DNA of 64,000 nucleotides from Phaseolus vulgaris (lineage: Eukaryota > Streptophyta > Magnoliopsida > Fabales > Fabaceae): positions 1,225,590 through 1,289,589 of the forward strand of contig NC_023750.2 of assembly GCF_000499845.2 (NCBI RefSeq). Direction: 5' to 3'. How positions within the stretch are numbered: position 1 is the first letter of the stretch; the number at the start of each line of letters is the position of its first letter. Made by a program: the position numbers and the translations under genes. The notes beneath the pieces are model-generated. The model saw nothing but the letters and a program-made list of their open reading frames with translations, was not told the origin of the DNA and made no database searches. This document shows, piece by piece, positions 43,268-55,827 of the stretch.

Positions 43268-45434
43268 TTACTTGCTGATAGGTTCCTTCACGATAGTCAC
43301 AGGGCAAGAAGCATGGGCCATCACAAAGTTGCTTACACTTCCCAAAATGATCCTGTTTTTTCAATACAAAATAGACATGTCAATTAGACTCATATTTCAA
43401 TAACATGGGAAATATATGAGATTAATATAATTTTATATAAAATTATCATACTAAGAAGATTTTGAAAAAAAAAAATTACTTGTATAAATAAGTCATACGA
43501 TTTTAATAAAAAAAAAGTTGTACTCTAGTATACCATTTAGTTTCTGTACAACTTTTTTTACAAGTTTTAAAGAAAATTTTCTTTTTCTACAGAAGTCTTT
43601 CTGACTATTTTATTTGATATATATTACACAAATCGCTCTAGAGTAATGATTTCTGATTAAATCTTTCTACTTATTACTCCAAAGAAGTCATGTTTTCTCC
43701 TAACAGTTCCATATTCTTAACTGGTGTTATTTTTATACTGTGTTTTCAAAATATACTGATATATTAAAAAAAATTATATACCAAAATCAGTATATTTTGA
43801 AGACATACTAAAGGGTCAACACCAAAACTCAAGATTAGAGAATCTTGATTATGATGATTCATAACTTATAACATAACAAGTGGTGAAATTGTTGGTAAAA
43901 ACAAATCCAAGGGAATAGTGCAATATTGAAAGCTAATATAAAGGGCACTTGTATTTAATTTTGTTGTTGTTATGAAGTCTCAAAGTCCTTGCTGAGTCCA
44001 ATTGTATTATTTACTAAGACTTTATCTCTCTTTCTCTCTTCTCTCCTTCCCTCCCTAAGTCTGCATCTCTTTATCTCCCTCAACCCATTGAAATTTAAGG
44101 CAAGAGAGGTGGAATCTCTCCATGATTCAAATCCAAATAGGAGCTTCTCCTCCCACAAGCCACTAGTTCTCAACTCTTTCCCTAAAGACAACAACAACAA
44201 CAACCTCAACAACTGAAGAGGCCAACACAAGTGGAAACATCCCAACATGGATGCCGCAATTACCAGAAACAGATTTCTTCATCTCCTCCAAACAACACCA
44301 CCACCTCCACCATCTCCTCCCAACAACAACACCACCTCCACCATCTCCTCCCAAGTCAACCTTACCTCCGATGATAAGAGGGCCCACATCGATGAGAATC
44401 ACTTCTTTGGAATTGAAAAGAAAAATTAAACAGGTAACTAAAACATTAGACAAAGACTTCAGTTCAAACAAATTAAGCAAAGACTACTTACAGGTAAATT
44501 TTCTCAAAATTTATCCATTTCCTTAATTTTTGTGTACAATCGCAGCCATTTAGTTTTTTCTTTGCCAAAATCTATCTATTGTCTTAATTTTTGTATAAAA
44601 TTGCAACCCTTTAGTAAATGTCCCAATAAATGCAGATGATAAAAATCCATGGCATTAATGGCAACAGAAAAGTCACACTACAACAAAAGATAAATGAAAA
44701 ACAAATATCTATCAATGCAAATACATCTCTTTGAAACAATCGGTGGGAGATGCTGAAAAATAGAATTCGGGGACAAAAGTGGGCACCTTTTGATTGTGGT
44801 CAGACCCCTGCTTCCCATAACCAGAGAATCCAGCTTCAGATCTTCAATTGCATCCAGAAGTTTCTCTCTTGCATCGCCCCAGTAAATTTTTGTAACAATG
44901 TGCACCTAAAAAATCAACAAGTTCAGAGACAACATGGGAACACCCAAAAACATGGTTGTCTGGATTGAATTCCATTTAGAGAATCTAAGTAGAAGGAAAG
45001 GGAGAGAGAGGGGGAAGCATTTTTTTTTTCAATTCACCTCCTTTTGTCTGGAAGCAGTGTCAAGCGTATCAAGAACCTCGATATCAATTTGAACACCATA
45101 CTTGCTCATAATCTCAGGCTCTCTGAACTCTTGCAGAGGAATAAGAGCTTCAAAAACACAAAGCAGAATCGAAATCAGAACAGATCTGATGAACCCAGAT
45201 CAAAAGATTCCTGAAAAAGTGATCACAAAAAGTAAAATTGAGAGAAAATCGATACTGACGAGAACCAGATTTAGCCCATAGCTGGTTTCGAGACTCGTCT
45301 AGAGAATTGGGGCTGATGTGAATGACATAAATGGTGTCACCCTTATCAGCTAAGTTCTCAAGTGCCCATTTGAGAGCATTCTTGCTGCTCTTGGAGAAAT
45401 CCATAGCCACACCGATCGTTCTGTCCTTTGCCAT
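43268..45434 (-). CDS. Universal stress protein (UspA-like)
   Basis: Four exons, 45434..45260, 45147..45038, 44905..44787 and 43352..43268, join in frame (phases 1, 0, 2) to 162 residues, the usual size for single-domain plant USPs. The start [14 protein letters not shown] is the typical first strand; the frame is open further upstream to 45524, but that part is unlike the family. The ATP-binding signature G-x2-G-x9-G-S is intact across the last junction (G-S-R-G-L ... I-L-G-S-V-S), with the C-terminal strand C-P-V-T-I-V-K. By family this is a small cytosolic nucleotide-binding protein induced by stress; its specific role is unknown. The third intron (1434 bp) is much larger than the others and holds foreign-looking sequence. 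Confidence 0.9.
43990..44450 (+). other. Coding-like fragment in USP intron, opposite strand
   Basis: The plus strand has frames rich in Asn, Pro and Ser with L-N-S-F-P-K-D-N, then in another frame [13 protein letters not shown], ending near a plausible donor AAACAG|GTAACT at about 44432. Stops and frameshifts break it. The order (short Asn-rich region, then D-K-R-x-x-I-D-E-x-x-F-F) recalls the N-terminus of group IIb WRKY factors, but this is a weak resemblance from memory. A 30-bp Pro-coding repeat (CACCTCCACCATCTCCTCCC) occurs twice. Confidence 0.3.
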
Positions 45435-45547
45435 GGTTTGTGCCTGAAGTTGGAGAAGAGTGTAGAAGTTGAAGAACAACAAAGAAATTGACAAAGGGTT
45501 TAAAGTTTCGACACTGTAGCACAAATTTTGGCATCTAATAAAGCGTG

Positions 45548-45556
45548 TATATATAT
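45548..45556 (-). promoter_or_regulatory. Candidate TATA box of the stress-protein gene
   Basis: TTATATATA on the minus strand lies about 115 bp before the start codon at 45434. It borders an AT-repeat tract, so it may be fortuitous. Confidence 0.35.
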
Positions 45557-45607
45557 AATAATATTAAGAAGAATAAATATTATTATCATCATCATCATTA
45601 TTTTTAT

Positions 45608-45661
<54 letters not shown>
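45608..45661. repeat. (AAT)n microsatellite, about 18 units
   Basis: An uninterrupted ATA/AAT triplet run lies about 175-230 bp upstream of the stress-protein start codon. The poly-Ile open frame across it is an artefact of the triplet period. Confidence 0.95.
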
Positions 45662-45662
<1 letters not shown>

Positions 45663-48059
45663 TGTGCAGCTGTTCCATTATTATGTTTTTATTCTTTTCT
45701 CTTATTTATATTTTACTGTAGATTGTTATGGATATATAGTCTGATAATTACGGATTTCACTGAAAAACAAATACATGTTGTTTTACTTTGATTTGTACGA
45801 GAATTACAGATTAAATAATAGTTATTTTCAGAGAAAAAAATATATTTTTACTGAATTTAATTTCTTTTCTTTTTTGAGAAATTTCTTATTTCATACAGTA
45901 TAGTAATCTTATTTATAAAGAATATTTATCTATTTGTATTAAATTCTTATTTAGTTCAGTACTAAATAAGTTTATTTCAAGTAATATTTGTAGCTTGACT
46001 TATAAATAACTTCTACTTGTATTCATATATGTTGGATTTTATTCTCTATTAAATAAGTTTATTTCAAGTGAAATTAGTGAATATATCTATGTTCATTTAA
46101 TAAGCCCGTATTTATTTATTTAAATAAGATTATTGTTTATTTTATCCCTCTTTTATATTATTGTGGTATTAAAATTGTGTCCTATTGGTATGAAAATAGT
46201 CTAATTCATTATTCTATATAATTACAGTTGATAACTGAAGAATCTTATTTTAGATTGCAAATTTATATTTTAGTAGTTGATTTGTTATCTTTAAATTTAT
46301 TTAATTTAGATAATAAAGTTTCCATATTAATTTTTATGGATTTAATATTAATGTATTGTGAATAAAAAAACACAAGATATTGTTAATTTGTGATTTAATT
46401 AATTTTGAAAACTCTTAAAAAAAGTATCATTTGATCTTTCATAATAAAGAAAATGATTTGAATTGTAAAATACACAAAAAAATTCATCAGATATATTATG
46501 TCATTAGCACTTTATCACTCATTCGTCAAGATATTTTTTTATTCATTTATTAAGGATTTGACTCTAAATCTTTTGTTTGATAGACACACCCGATATATAT
46601 TTCACTTATGAGGAATTTTTAAAGAATCCAGACTTAAAGTAAAACCTTTATTTAAATACATTTATTTTGTTTGATGAAAGTAAACATTTTTTCTTGAGGA
46701 AAAAACTCATAACAAGTGTTGTAGTCAGACGAATATAGTCAGTCAAAGACTTATTTTATACTTAACTTTTCTAGCTTAGAGAGATTGTGTCAAACACAAA
46801 TTTTACAGATAACTAAATCACTTGATTAACATAGATTTATGTTTACTTTAAAAAGTAATTAGATCATAGTTTTAGTGCCTGACTAACCGATGCATGTGTA
46901 GATTAGATACTTAGTTTAAAATCGCTTAACAAAACATTTAATAAGTTATTAAGTATTAGCTCTACTTAGGTTAGAGCAGATGATAATGATATGCAATGTA
47001 AAAATAGAAAAGGAGAGAAAAACTACACACAATAATTTATATTGGTTCATCTATTACAATAGATTACATCCAACTCTTAACTAACTCTATCAAGTTCAAC
47101 TAAGCATACTAATGTTACGAAGTAAGCGTTGGGTATTATGTGGGTTCACAGTCATTCCTAGTTAAACCCTTGAATATTCTTTCCTATAACCTCACCTAGC
47201 TGACACTAAGTATTATTGACACCAGGCACTCCTGACTAAACATTGAGTATTCTTTGCTGAAGTCATTCTTGACTAATACTAAGATTTCTTAACACCAACC
47301 ACTCTTGACTCAACACTAATTATTATTTGTTCAAGCCACTCTTCACTAATACTTTGAGTATTATTTTATACTTTTTAGTCACTCATTGCTAACATAGGAA
47401 AGGTCGAAGATTTGAATGATCGTCCAATCATTTTGTCTAACTAAGGGAGAGTGTTTGCGTCTTAAGATGAATATAAGATTTTGGTTACCTCTCATAGTTT
47501 AGATCATTTCTCACTCTGTGGGGGTTACATCTTTTGACAAATACAAGATGAAAATTCACTCTCCTAAGAGACCAAAGAGACTTATCTTGTGTTCTCTTCT
47601 TCTTTACGTAATCTCTTGAATGACTGATAGTATATGCTTCCCTCAGTTATAAAGGCTTTTGTACCATCGTATGGTAAAAGTGCATATCATACATGACAAG
47701 TAAGCCAAATTTCAAATGTAGTTTGTCACGAGAGTTGTTGGTCCTTGCAACTTTAGCTCATATCCCAAGAAATACTGAAATGTTGTCTTGACGCAAATCT
47801 TTTTTAGGATAGATGTAGAAGGTAGTCTCTAAAATAGATTCAAGCTTTAGGAATATTCTTTGATTTTGTGTTTGACTTTAAGTCTTCATTGAGCGCATCA
47901 TCAAATGCTCTCTCACTTCTTTATCAGACATTTTGGTTGATCTTTGTAACACTCATTTCGTCTGACACTCATCAATGCTTATCAGAGGAAGTAAAAGGTT
48001 TGTTCAATGATTTTTTGTTTGTTATTCATTCTGCTACAAACCTTGTTGTTGATCAACAA
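45662..48059. other. AT-rich intergenic DNA with degenerate tandem repeats
   Basis: At about 47150-47400 the phrase CACTCTTGACT-AACACT-GAGTATTCTTT recurs at roughly 45-60-bp intervals in worn form. At 47020-47060 TTTATATTGGTTCATCTATT resembles the conserved block of the GAGGGGGGTGAATT family. No gene is visible. Confidence 0.4.
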
Positions 48060-49010
48060 TTTCCTATCATTTGATAGAAAAGACACTAGTATGTGTTGAA
48101 GATAGATGAAGACTCTTCTCAACTTGGATAAAGAAAGTGTTTGATGAAGAAAATCTTCTTAAAGGTTGATGTACATTGTATTCATGGTCCTGTTTTTGAA
48201 CTCTTGTATCTGCACTCTAGGTGTTTTCTTTCCTATAATTTCTCTTTGTAAAGGTGTTTATAATTGTACTTCTTGACAGGGTTTCTTGAAGTAAGTGTGT
48301 TGCTGAAATAGGGTGTTTCAGCTTGTGTTCTTTGTTCTTGGAGGGTTCAAGAACCAAGTAGTGTTTCTAAAGATTGCTTTGGCTTAGTGAAATCCATCTT
48401 GGTAAAAAGTGGGAGTGCATGTAGCTCTTGATGAGTGAACCAGTATAAAACTATGTGTGCTCTTCTCCTTCCTTGATCTTTTCTTTAAATCTAAAATCTG
48501 TAATAAAATGAATCTGTTGTTTGAAAATTGAATCTATTGTTCTTTTTACTGTTACTGGGTTAAATCATATACTGTTCTTCAAGATTCTGATAAGGCCTGT
48601 ATCTTGCTTAAAATTCACTGTGTCTGTAATTGTTGATTGAGTAATACAAGTGTTTAAAATTCAATTAAGCAATCTTGTTCAGAATTCTTTTGTCTTTGAA
48701 ACTGCTTTCAAAAAGATTTTAAAGGTTGTCTGTCAAAATTAATTTCTACACTGAGTATCTCTTAACTGAATTGTTCCTTTTAAATCTGCTAGTATTTGGA
48801 ATTATTAAGCAAGAAATTAAATATGTTATTTCTAAAATAAATATGTTGTATTTTTTGAACTACTACTTGAACTCAGAAAATAAATATGTTTTTACTTTGA
48901 ATCAATCTTTTTTTTTTCTATTAGGATTTCTTAAAACTGTTTTCTTTGCAAAAAATTTATAAGTCCAATTCACCCCCCTCTTGTACTTAGACACTAATAA
49001 ACCTAATACT
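48060..49010 (-). repeat. Second copy of the GAGGGGGGTGAATT repeat family
   Basis: Read on the minus strand it starts near 49010 with AAGAGGGGGGTGAATTGG, then later TATACTGGTTCA, AAGAGCTACATGCACTCCCA and TTCTTGAACCCTCCAAGAAC, collinear with 39299-40556 but strongly diverged. Ends are not resolved. Confidence 0.5.
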
Positions 49011-51396
49011 ATGATATGATTTTTGCCTTAACAAACTCAACTTCATGCTTTGAAAAATATTTGTTATTTGAAAATTGAATGTAATTGATTTAGGAATGAA
49101 GATTGATAATGATTAATAAAAACAAAATAAAAAAGAGAAAGAAAAAGAAAGATCACAAAAAAATATATATACTAGTTCATATCACAACTAATCATATATC
49201 TAGTCTCAATTATTCAACCTTAGAATACTTGGAATTCATTATCTTTATATATTTATACCACAAGCAAAACATACACAAGACAACAGATAACAAAGATCAA
49301 CTCTTGAGTACAATCAAAAGGATATGTCCCACCTTGGGATCACACCAAGAGAAAACCAACTAAATTAACTCTTGAACACTTAAGAGGATATAAATTGGAA
49401 ACACTCTACCAACTCAAAAAAATTGATGTTACCAGAAACAACATAACAAAAGCAACACATAAACTTCTCTTGATGCTTGACTTTACTCGTCAAGTCCAAA
49501 ATCTCCCTTTTTTTTAGATGACACATACTTAATGCATGATCAAAACTTAGATGTTGGAGATACTCACACATTGCTTCCATTAGAGTATTCAATCACATAT
49601 GTAAAAACTCAGTGCATGGAACTCTCCCTTGTTAAGACATGAAATACAAGGGAAAAAAAAAAATAAAGAGATCAGATTAAGAGTAGAAAAAAAAAACTCA
49701 TCTTAAGCTCATGTATGAGCAAACATGCATATATTCTTCCCCTAAAAAAAATACATCAAAAATCATATAAAATAGCATGTGCTAAAGAAATAGATAAGAA
49801 ATATTAAAAAAGTCTGGAATAATCATTATGCTCACATGCTAATAAAAAAAAAACTTCAAAAAAACACAATTCTCTAATATAATTGATTATCATCCTTGTA
49901 ATCAAAACACTAAAAAAATATTTATGCATTTTTAATCTATTATTTGGTAATTTAATCTATTATTTCACCCTACTAATCGATTAATTTATAGTTTAATAGA
50001 TTTAAACATGAACTATGAGCATAAAGCAATCCCTGGAATACAAACACAAAATTGAAATTTATTCAAACATAATCCATTTATTGAATTCAACAAAAAATTG
50101 AAGAGGCCATTTTTGGGCTATTTTCAAGGCGCTAGTGTTTAATCCTCACTTATTCAATCCACTTTTTTGCTTATTTTTAAGTCTCATATTTTCTAGGATT
50201 GGAATAGAAAAAGGCTTATGTATCTATAAATAAGACCTCTTTTTTCCTTGTACACTCACCTTGAAATTGAACTTGAATTAATGATCATTTTTTCAATCTT
50301 CTTGCTCTTTTGAGGTTAGAAACATGAGAGTAATCTTCTTGTTCTTGTTGTGCATATTTATGTGTAATATTTCTAATACATGCTCTAATGTTTTTTTATG
50401 CACTTATAAATTTTGCTATCATAAAAAATGGAGAGATTGTTGAGACCCTATACAATCTAAGCCCTAATAGATAATCTTAAGCCAATAGACCACCTATAAA
50501 GTTTTGATAATAACAAACACTCTAAGTGTTTTATATGTTTGAATGAGTTTAATTTATTTGAACATTTTAACACGTGTTTTGTGGTAGCTCAAGGATAAAT
50601 AAACCATCCAATGTTTATAGCAAGTCTCGTAGTAATTAATTAATTGTACAAGCTAAAATCATCAAAGGATTTTTTAGATAAATAAAGTGTTAAAAACAAT
50701 TGTATCATACAACTATAATATATATGTATAAAACTGATTTAATTCAAACGATCAAATAGGTTATACTAATATGGAAACAAACGAATCAACACGATTATGA
50801 TCAATTATGATTAATTATCATATTTGTATATTGTGTTTGAAATGTTTTCATTTTAGAACAAATACATAAACACCTTATTGATTAATATAAAAAAAAAAAG
50901 CTTTCTCATCAAGCATTTATGAAAAAGAAGATGAAGATTCTCATTGAAGTCCAAGCAAAGATCAAGTCTTCATATTTCAAACTACAACTGTCATCTTCTA
51001 GAGTCTATATAAAGAGAACAAGTTGAAGAGGAATAACACACAAGAATATAAAACAATACAAGTTTTCTCAATTCTTTCTATCTTAGTGTTCTTTAGGGGA
51101 GCTATAGCCTTTTATCCAGTGAACTTATATTGTGCTTTCTTTGAAAGTCTTCTTTTCTTTTTAGAGGTTTTAATCTTAGGGGAGTTAGGACAACTGGAAT
51201 CAAGAGTGGTTAGTGTACTTATGAGAACCAAGATTGGTTAGTGTACTCATTTTTAACTAGGAGTGATTGATGTATTCGTTTTTTAATCATTCATTTGATT
51301 CTTTGAGCAATCTACTTAAGGGACAACTAGATATAACTGTGTGTTTTGGTGAACCAGTATAAAAATTTGTTATTCTTCTTTAATTTCTTTACTATA
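49011..51396. other. AT-rich intergenic DNA
   Basis: Blocks such as TATACTAGTTCATATCACAA (about 49170) and GTGAACCAGTATAAAAA (about 51350) echo the repeat family above, so much of this may be its worn copies. No gene or terminal repeats are defined. Confidence 0.4.
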
Positions 51397-51427
51397 TAGT
51401 CTAGTCTAGTCTAGTCTAGTCTAGTCT
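51397..51427. repeat. (TAGTC)n pentanucleotide microsatellite
   Basis: Six consecutive TAGTC units. Confidence 0.95.
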
Positions 51428-52149
51428 GTTGCGAAAAAAAGTTTAAGACTTTAATAAATGCCATTCTAGAACTAGTTGTTCCAAAAAATTGATCCTGGAA
51501 GCTTGCAACCATATAACCTATAAATAGGGCCACTTGTAAATTAACATTTGATTGAGTGAGGGTATGTTTACTATAACAAAATTGTGAGGGAAAAGTTCTC
51601 TTCTTTTTTGAAGTCTTATCTTGTTATATTGATTCAAGTGGCAACTCTAATAATCACTCATCTTGAAAAGTCTTCCAAGTGGCAGAACATCACCTTTCCA
51701 TTTCCAAATAATTTATTTCTTAGTTTTTCTCTTTACTTGTTCTTACTTAATTATCTAATGCCTCTTATACTACACTTTCTGTCATGATTAAGCTTGTTAT
51801 ACTGGACTTTTTGTCATGATTAAGCTTGTAATGTAATAGGTTTATTTTTCTCCTGCTTTTTGAAATAAACACACTTATATTCTTTATTGAGTTACTTTCC
51901 TTCCATCCTAAAGCATCTAAACATCTCGATAAAATCATGCATGTGTCATTTCAACTCATATCAAGTAGTTTTCGGGTTGGCGAAGTGCCAAGACTAGGGG
52001 TGGTCATGGATTAGATTTTTTATAATCCAATCTAGATCCAAACAAATGGATTCGATTTAAAATTCATATCCATTTTAACTAGACCAAATTTATTTGGATT
52101 TTTTCAAATCCATTTAAAGTGGATTAAATCTATATTAAATTCACTTTGT
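51428..52149. other. Intergenic DNA, start of a possible composite element
   Basis: At about 51997 CTAGGGGTGGTCATGGATTA resembles hAT-type MITE ends (TAGGGGTGGCA class). It is followed by AATCCAATC/GGATT-rich AT sequence that reappears in inverted form near 52900-53040. Confidence 0.35.
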
Positions 52150-52880
52150 CAATTAGACTAAATCCATTTCGATATGGACACGGACTAATCTGACTCAACC
52201 TCGGTCTAAGCCGACTCAAGTTGGACCTAGACCGACTTGGCTAAATCTATACCCTGGTCCACTCGGCTAGACCTGGACCCGAACCAAATCGGGTCGACCT
52301 AGACCCGGGACGACTCGTGTCAACTTGGACACTAGACTCGACCTAGTACTAGGAAGGCTCAACTCAACATGGGCACGAGGGCCCATATCAAGTCGAGTCG
52401 GTTCGGGGCTATGACGAGCTGAGTTGACCCAAGCCCATGTCAAGCGAGTCGGTCTAGACTGATGAAAAGCTGAATTGGCCCGTGCCGATGTCGAGCCGGG
52501 TCGGTTGGGTCGATGTCGAGCTGAGCCAAGTCGACCCAGGCGGATGTGGAGCTGAATCGACTCAGGCCGATGTGGAGCTGAGTTGGTTCGGCCCATGTCG
52601 AGTCGAGTCGGTCCGGTCCATATCGAGTTGAGTCTACTTGGGCCTATGTTGAACTGAGTTTGCCTAGGCCTATGTCGAACCGAGTTGGCCTGAACAAACT
52701 TAACCTTGTTCGGGTGCCAACTCGACTTGGGCTTTGGCTCACTCAGCTTGACTTGGGCTTTGGCTCATTCAGCTCGACTTGGGTTAGGGTTTACTTGGCT
52801 TGACTTTGGCATGGACCGACTCGACTCAACATTTTAGACTGACTTTACTCGACCTGGGTTCAGATTGACTCGACTTAACT
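52150..52880. repeat. GC-rich degenerate satellite built on GAGTCGG/CGACTCG
   Basis: The block is strikingly GC-rich for this window and consists of variable units of about 30-36 bp such as GGCCCATGTCGAGTCGAGTC with GGTTCG-type spacers. The left flank carries the complementary form (CCGACTCAA, GACCTAGACC), so the array seems to switch strand near 52340. AT-rich arms on both sides contain GGATT/AATCC words in opposite orientation. The open frame across it is a by-product of base composition. Confidence 0.7.
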
Positions 52881-54333
52881 TAGACCGAGTCAAGTCAAAA
52901 TCCAAACAATCCAAAAATATATCTAATTTATATCTAATCTATATTCAATTATATGGATTAAACTTAAAATTAAAAAATATAGATTTAAATTTTAAATAAA
53001 TTCATTTAAATAAATTAAAAGTAATATCGATTTGGATTTTTTTACTACCCTAATAAGACAAATTGAAATATTGTTGGAATGAAATAATATAAAGGGACTT
53101 AAAATATTGTAAAATATACACCTGAGATTTGTTAGACTTAAGATATATAAACCTTAGGAGTTAAAGAGTATTTAAGCGACAAGATAAATAAATACAGTGT
53201 AATTATTTTTATTCTTTAGATGTGGTCCAAAAATAAGAAGAAAGCCAAATGGGAACACGTGGAGGACAAAAAGAATCTATGTTACTTTTAAATAAGACAT
53301 TGCATTCTCCTGTCAATATCGCCATCACTCATCACAGATTTAGTTGAATCACAGCCGTTCGTATATCTTTTGCCATATTAGTGGGCCCTCATGTGGGCAA
53401 TGATGCTTTTTCTTAGCATAGTTGGAAACCAAACAAAACACTGTGTGTGACCGAAGGAAACTACATTCTTTGAATAAACAATTCACGGAAGTTGTCAGAA
53501 ACCGACCACAGTTATAAAATTATAACACGTTAATTTTTTCTTTGCGTGCATGAATAAACCATCATTTTTTTAAATATAATTATCTTATCTAAATAGTTTC
53601 TAAAGTTTTGTTAAATAACTATTTTAAAGAAAAAAAATATTTGATATCTTATGGTCGATTCTAATATCAAATAAAGAAAAAAATTGATAAATAAATATTT
53701 TTAACTATTTTTTTAATTGTTATATTTACTCTCTTTTGTTTCGTACTTTTGAAGTATTGTATAAGTTTTTTTTTCTATGTATCTGATTCCGAGATACTCA
53801 GATACAAAATTATAATTAAATATAGAATAATATAGAATTTGGTATTCAAATAACTCAAATAATATGATAACAAAAGTATAAAGTATAAGAATTTAGTAAT
53901 TAATTATATCTTTTATTTCTTTTTATTATTTTAGTATTTATTAAAAAATGTTCAAAAGTCTATAAATACATATTGATTATATAGGGAGTTCTTACTAATC
54001 TTGTCACAAAATAATCATATACTCAATATTTTTTATAAATATTATCAAGTCGAGTATAAAACAATCTTTTGCAGATAGTTCTTCCAGTTCTTCCATTGGT
54101 CTTTATCAAAAGTTTGGTGGTTACATTTAGGAGAATCTAGTTTGATTTTCTAGGGACTTACTTCTTTCACCTTATTAGAAGAACAATATGTTTATATTCA
54201 GTATGAATATTTGGTGCTCAAAATGAGACTTGGGTAAAACTTTTTCCCAAAGCAGAAGTGTTATCTTATAGTACTTAACTGAAGCAAAACTATACTTTTC
54301 ATCCTTGTCAAATTTAGAGATGGACCCTCAAAT
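52881..54333. other. AT-rich intergenic DNA
   Basis: The left end (to about 53050, ending ATTTTTTTACTACCCTA) may close the composite element that starts at about 51997. The rest shows no gene. Confidence 0.4.
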
Positions 54334-54755
54334 CACTACAAGAAAATCATGAAATAAAAACCAATTTTAGAGACAAAAAATAATTAGTTGTTATAATGAC
54401 TAAATTAGAAACCATTTTAGAGACTACAAAAATTTTTGGTTTCTAAATTAGTTTCTATTATTGTTAAATAGTTTCTAAATTGGTATCTAATTAGCTACCA
54501 AAGTTTTAACTACCAAGGTAGTTAACTACCAAGTTAACTACCTTGGTAGTTTTAACTACCAAGTTTTAACTACCAAGGTAGTTAAAACTTTGGTAGCTAA
54601 TTAGATACCAATTTAGAAACTATTTAACAATAATAGAAACTAATTTAGAAACCAATTTTTTTTAGTTTCTAAAATGGTCTCTAATTTAGTTATTATAGCA
54701 ACTAATTATTTTTGGTCTCTAAAATTGGTTTCTATTTCATGATTTTCTTGTAGTG
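54334..54755. mobile_element. CACTA-type foldback MITE, copy 4 (best preserved)
   Basis: Starts CACTACAAGAAAATCATGAA and ends TTCATGATTTTCTTGTAGTG, with AAT on each side. The two halves are almost perfect reverse complements over about 190 bp each. The centre is a small cluster of GTAGTTAACTAC/TACCAAGGTAGTT dyads. Confidence 0.9.
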
Positions 54756-55827
54756 AATGAAAAGTCTCATTTAAGAAAACGAGGAGAAACCAACATGGGT
54801 CAAGTTGCAAGCTATCCATGAACAACTCACGATATTGACCTAGTATTGAAAAACACACATTGAAGTAGAATTTGCAGGAAAAAACCCAATACACTTTGTT
54901 TTGTAGGTAGTTGAGTCTTATCCCATCCCGATGGAGAAAAACCTGTAAAGGACAAGGGACAACCAATGAATGATGCCCGATCTTGGAGGTACGAAGTAGA
55001 GGTACGGACACAACAACTTCACATTAGCATCGAACACCAAATCAAGTTCATGGCTCGTTATCATAGAGGGAGTGATGCAATCTGTGTGGTTATTTCTTGG
55101 AGTGAATTGAATTGGCAGCGAAAGAGAATGAGAATGCACCGAAATTGGAGAGGAATTGGTGAAGAAATAGAATGATTTAGGTGCTAAATTTAGGAAGAGG
55201 TGTGACCAACTTCCTAAGGCTTTATTAGGCCAATTGGCTCTCTAGAAAAAGTATATTTAGGGAGAGAATGAATATGAAAATTCAGCGTACTCATTCAGCT
55301 TCCATAGCTCTTAAGCTTCCATAACTCTAGTTAAGCAAGCTTAACCATGGTGAGCTCTAGTAATCTAAGAAGTCATCGCCCAAGCTTCTTAAGATAGTCT
55401 AAAAACCCTTGCTTGTATGACAAGTGAGGGTTTCTAGAATGTCTTTGAATTACTTAAGAACCTACCCTAAAAATGGTCCAAAAATACAAGACATGAAGAA
55501 TTATCTACTCTACTTTTTACAAGTTTTTATAAAAGCTAAGAAAAATATTTATTTTGTATATCTTGAGATTGTTATATGCTCTTAGTTTTTTGTATGATGG
55601 CTTGGAAAGTGAAGATGGTCCTCCATCAGGTTCCCCCCTTCAAAAGGATTTGTCCTCAAATCCGAATTAGGGTGTCACCTTATTAATGGAGCATGGTGAG
55701 CATATTCCACCTGGGTCATGTATCCACATGTAAAAAGTAGCAAACATAAGGTGCGAAAGAATAAAATCTGGAGGATATATAAACATGGTGAAAAAACAAA
55801 AGAATTGGGTTGTGTGATATCGTTATT
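54756..55827. other. Intergenic DNA, unresolved
   Basis: At 55590-55630 TGATGGCTTGGAAAGTGAAG with TCCATCA resembles a stretch near 27056-27095 (GATGGCTTGGCAGTGAAGAT), so an unnamed repeat is shared. Small overlapping frames at 54706-55175 have no recognisable domain. Confidence 0.35.

Noticed and set aside
44163..44480. Gly/Val-rich minus-strand frame in the USP intron
   Set aside because: It is the antisense of the Pro-coding CACCTCC repeat and has no conserved start or domain.
45528..45791. Open frame with a long Ile run
   Set aside because: It is the translation of the (AAT)n microsatellite upstream of the stress-protein gene.
52267..52596. 109-codon Arg/Pro/Ser-rich minus-strand frame
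   Set aside because: It arises from the GC-rich satellite and shows only the repeat's own periodicity.
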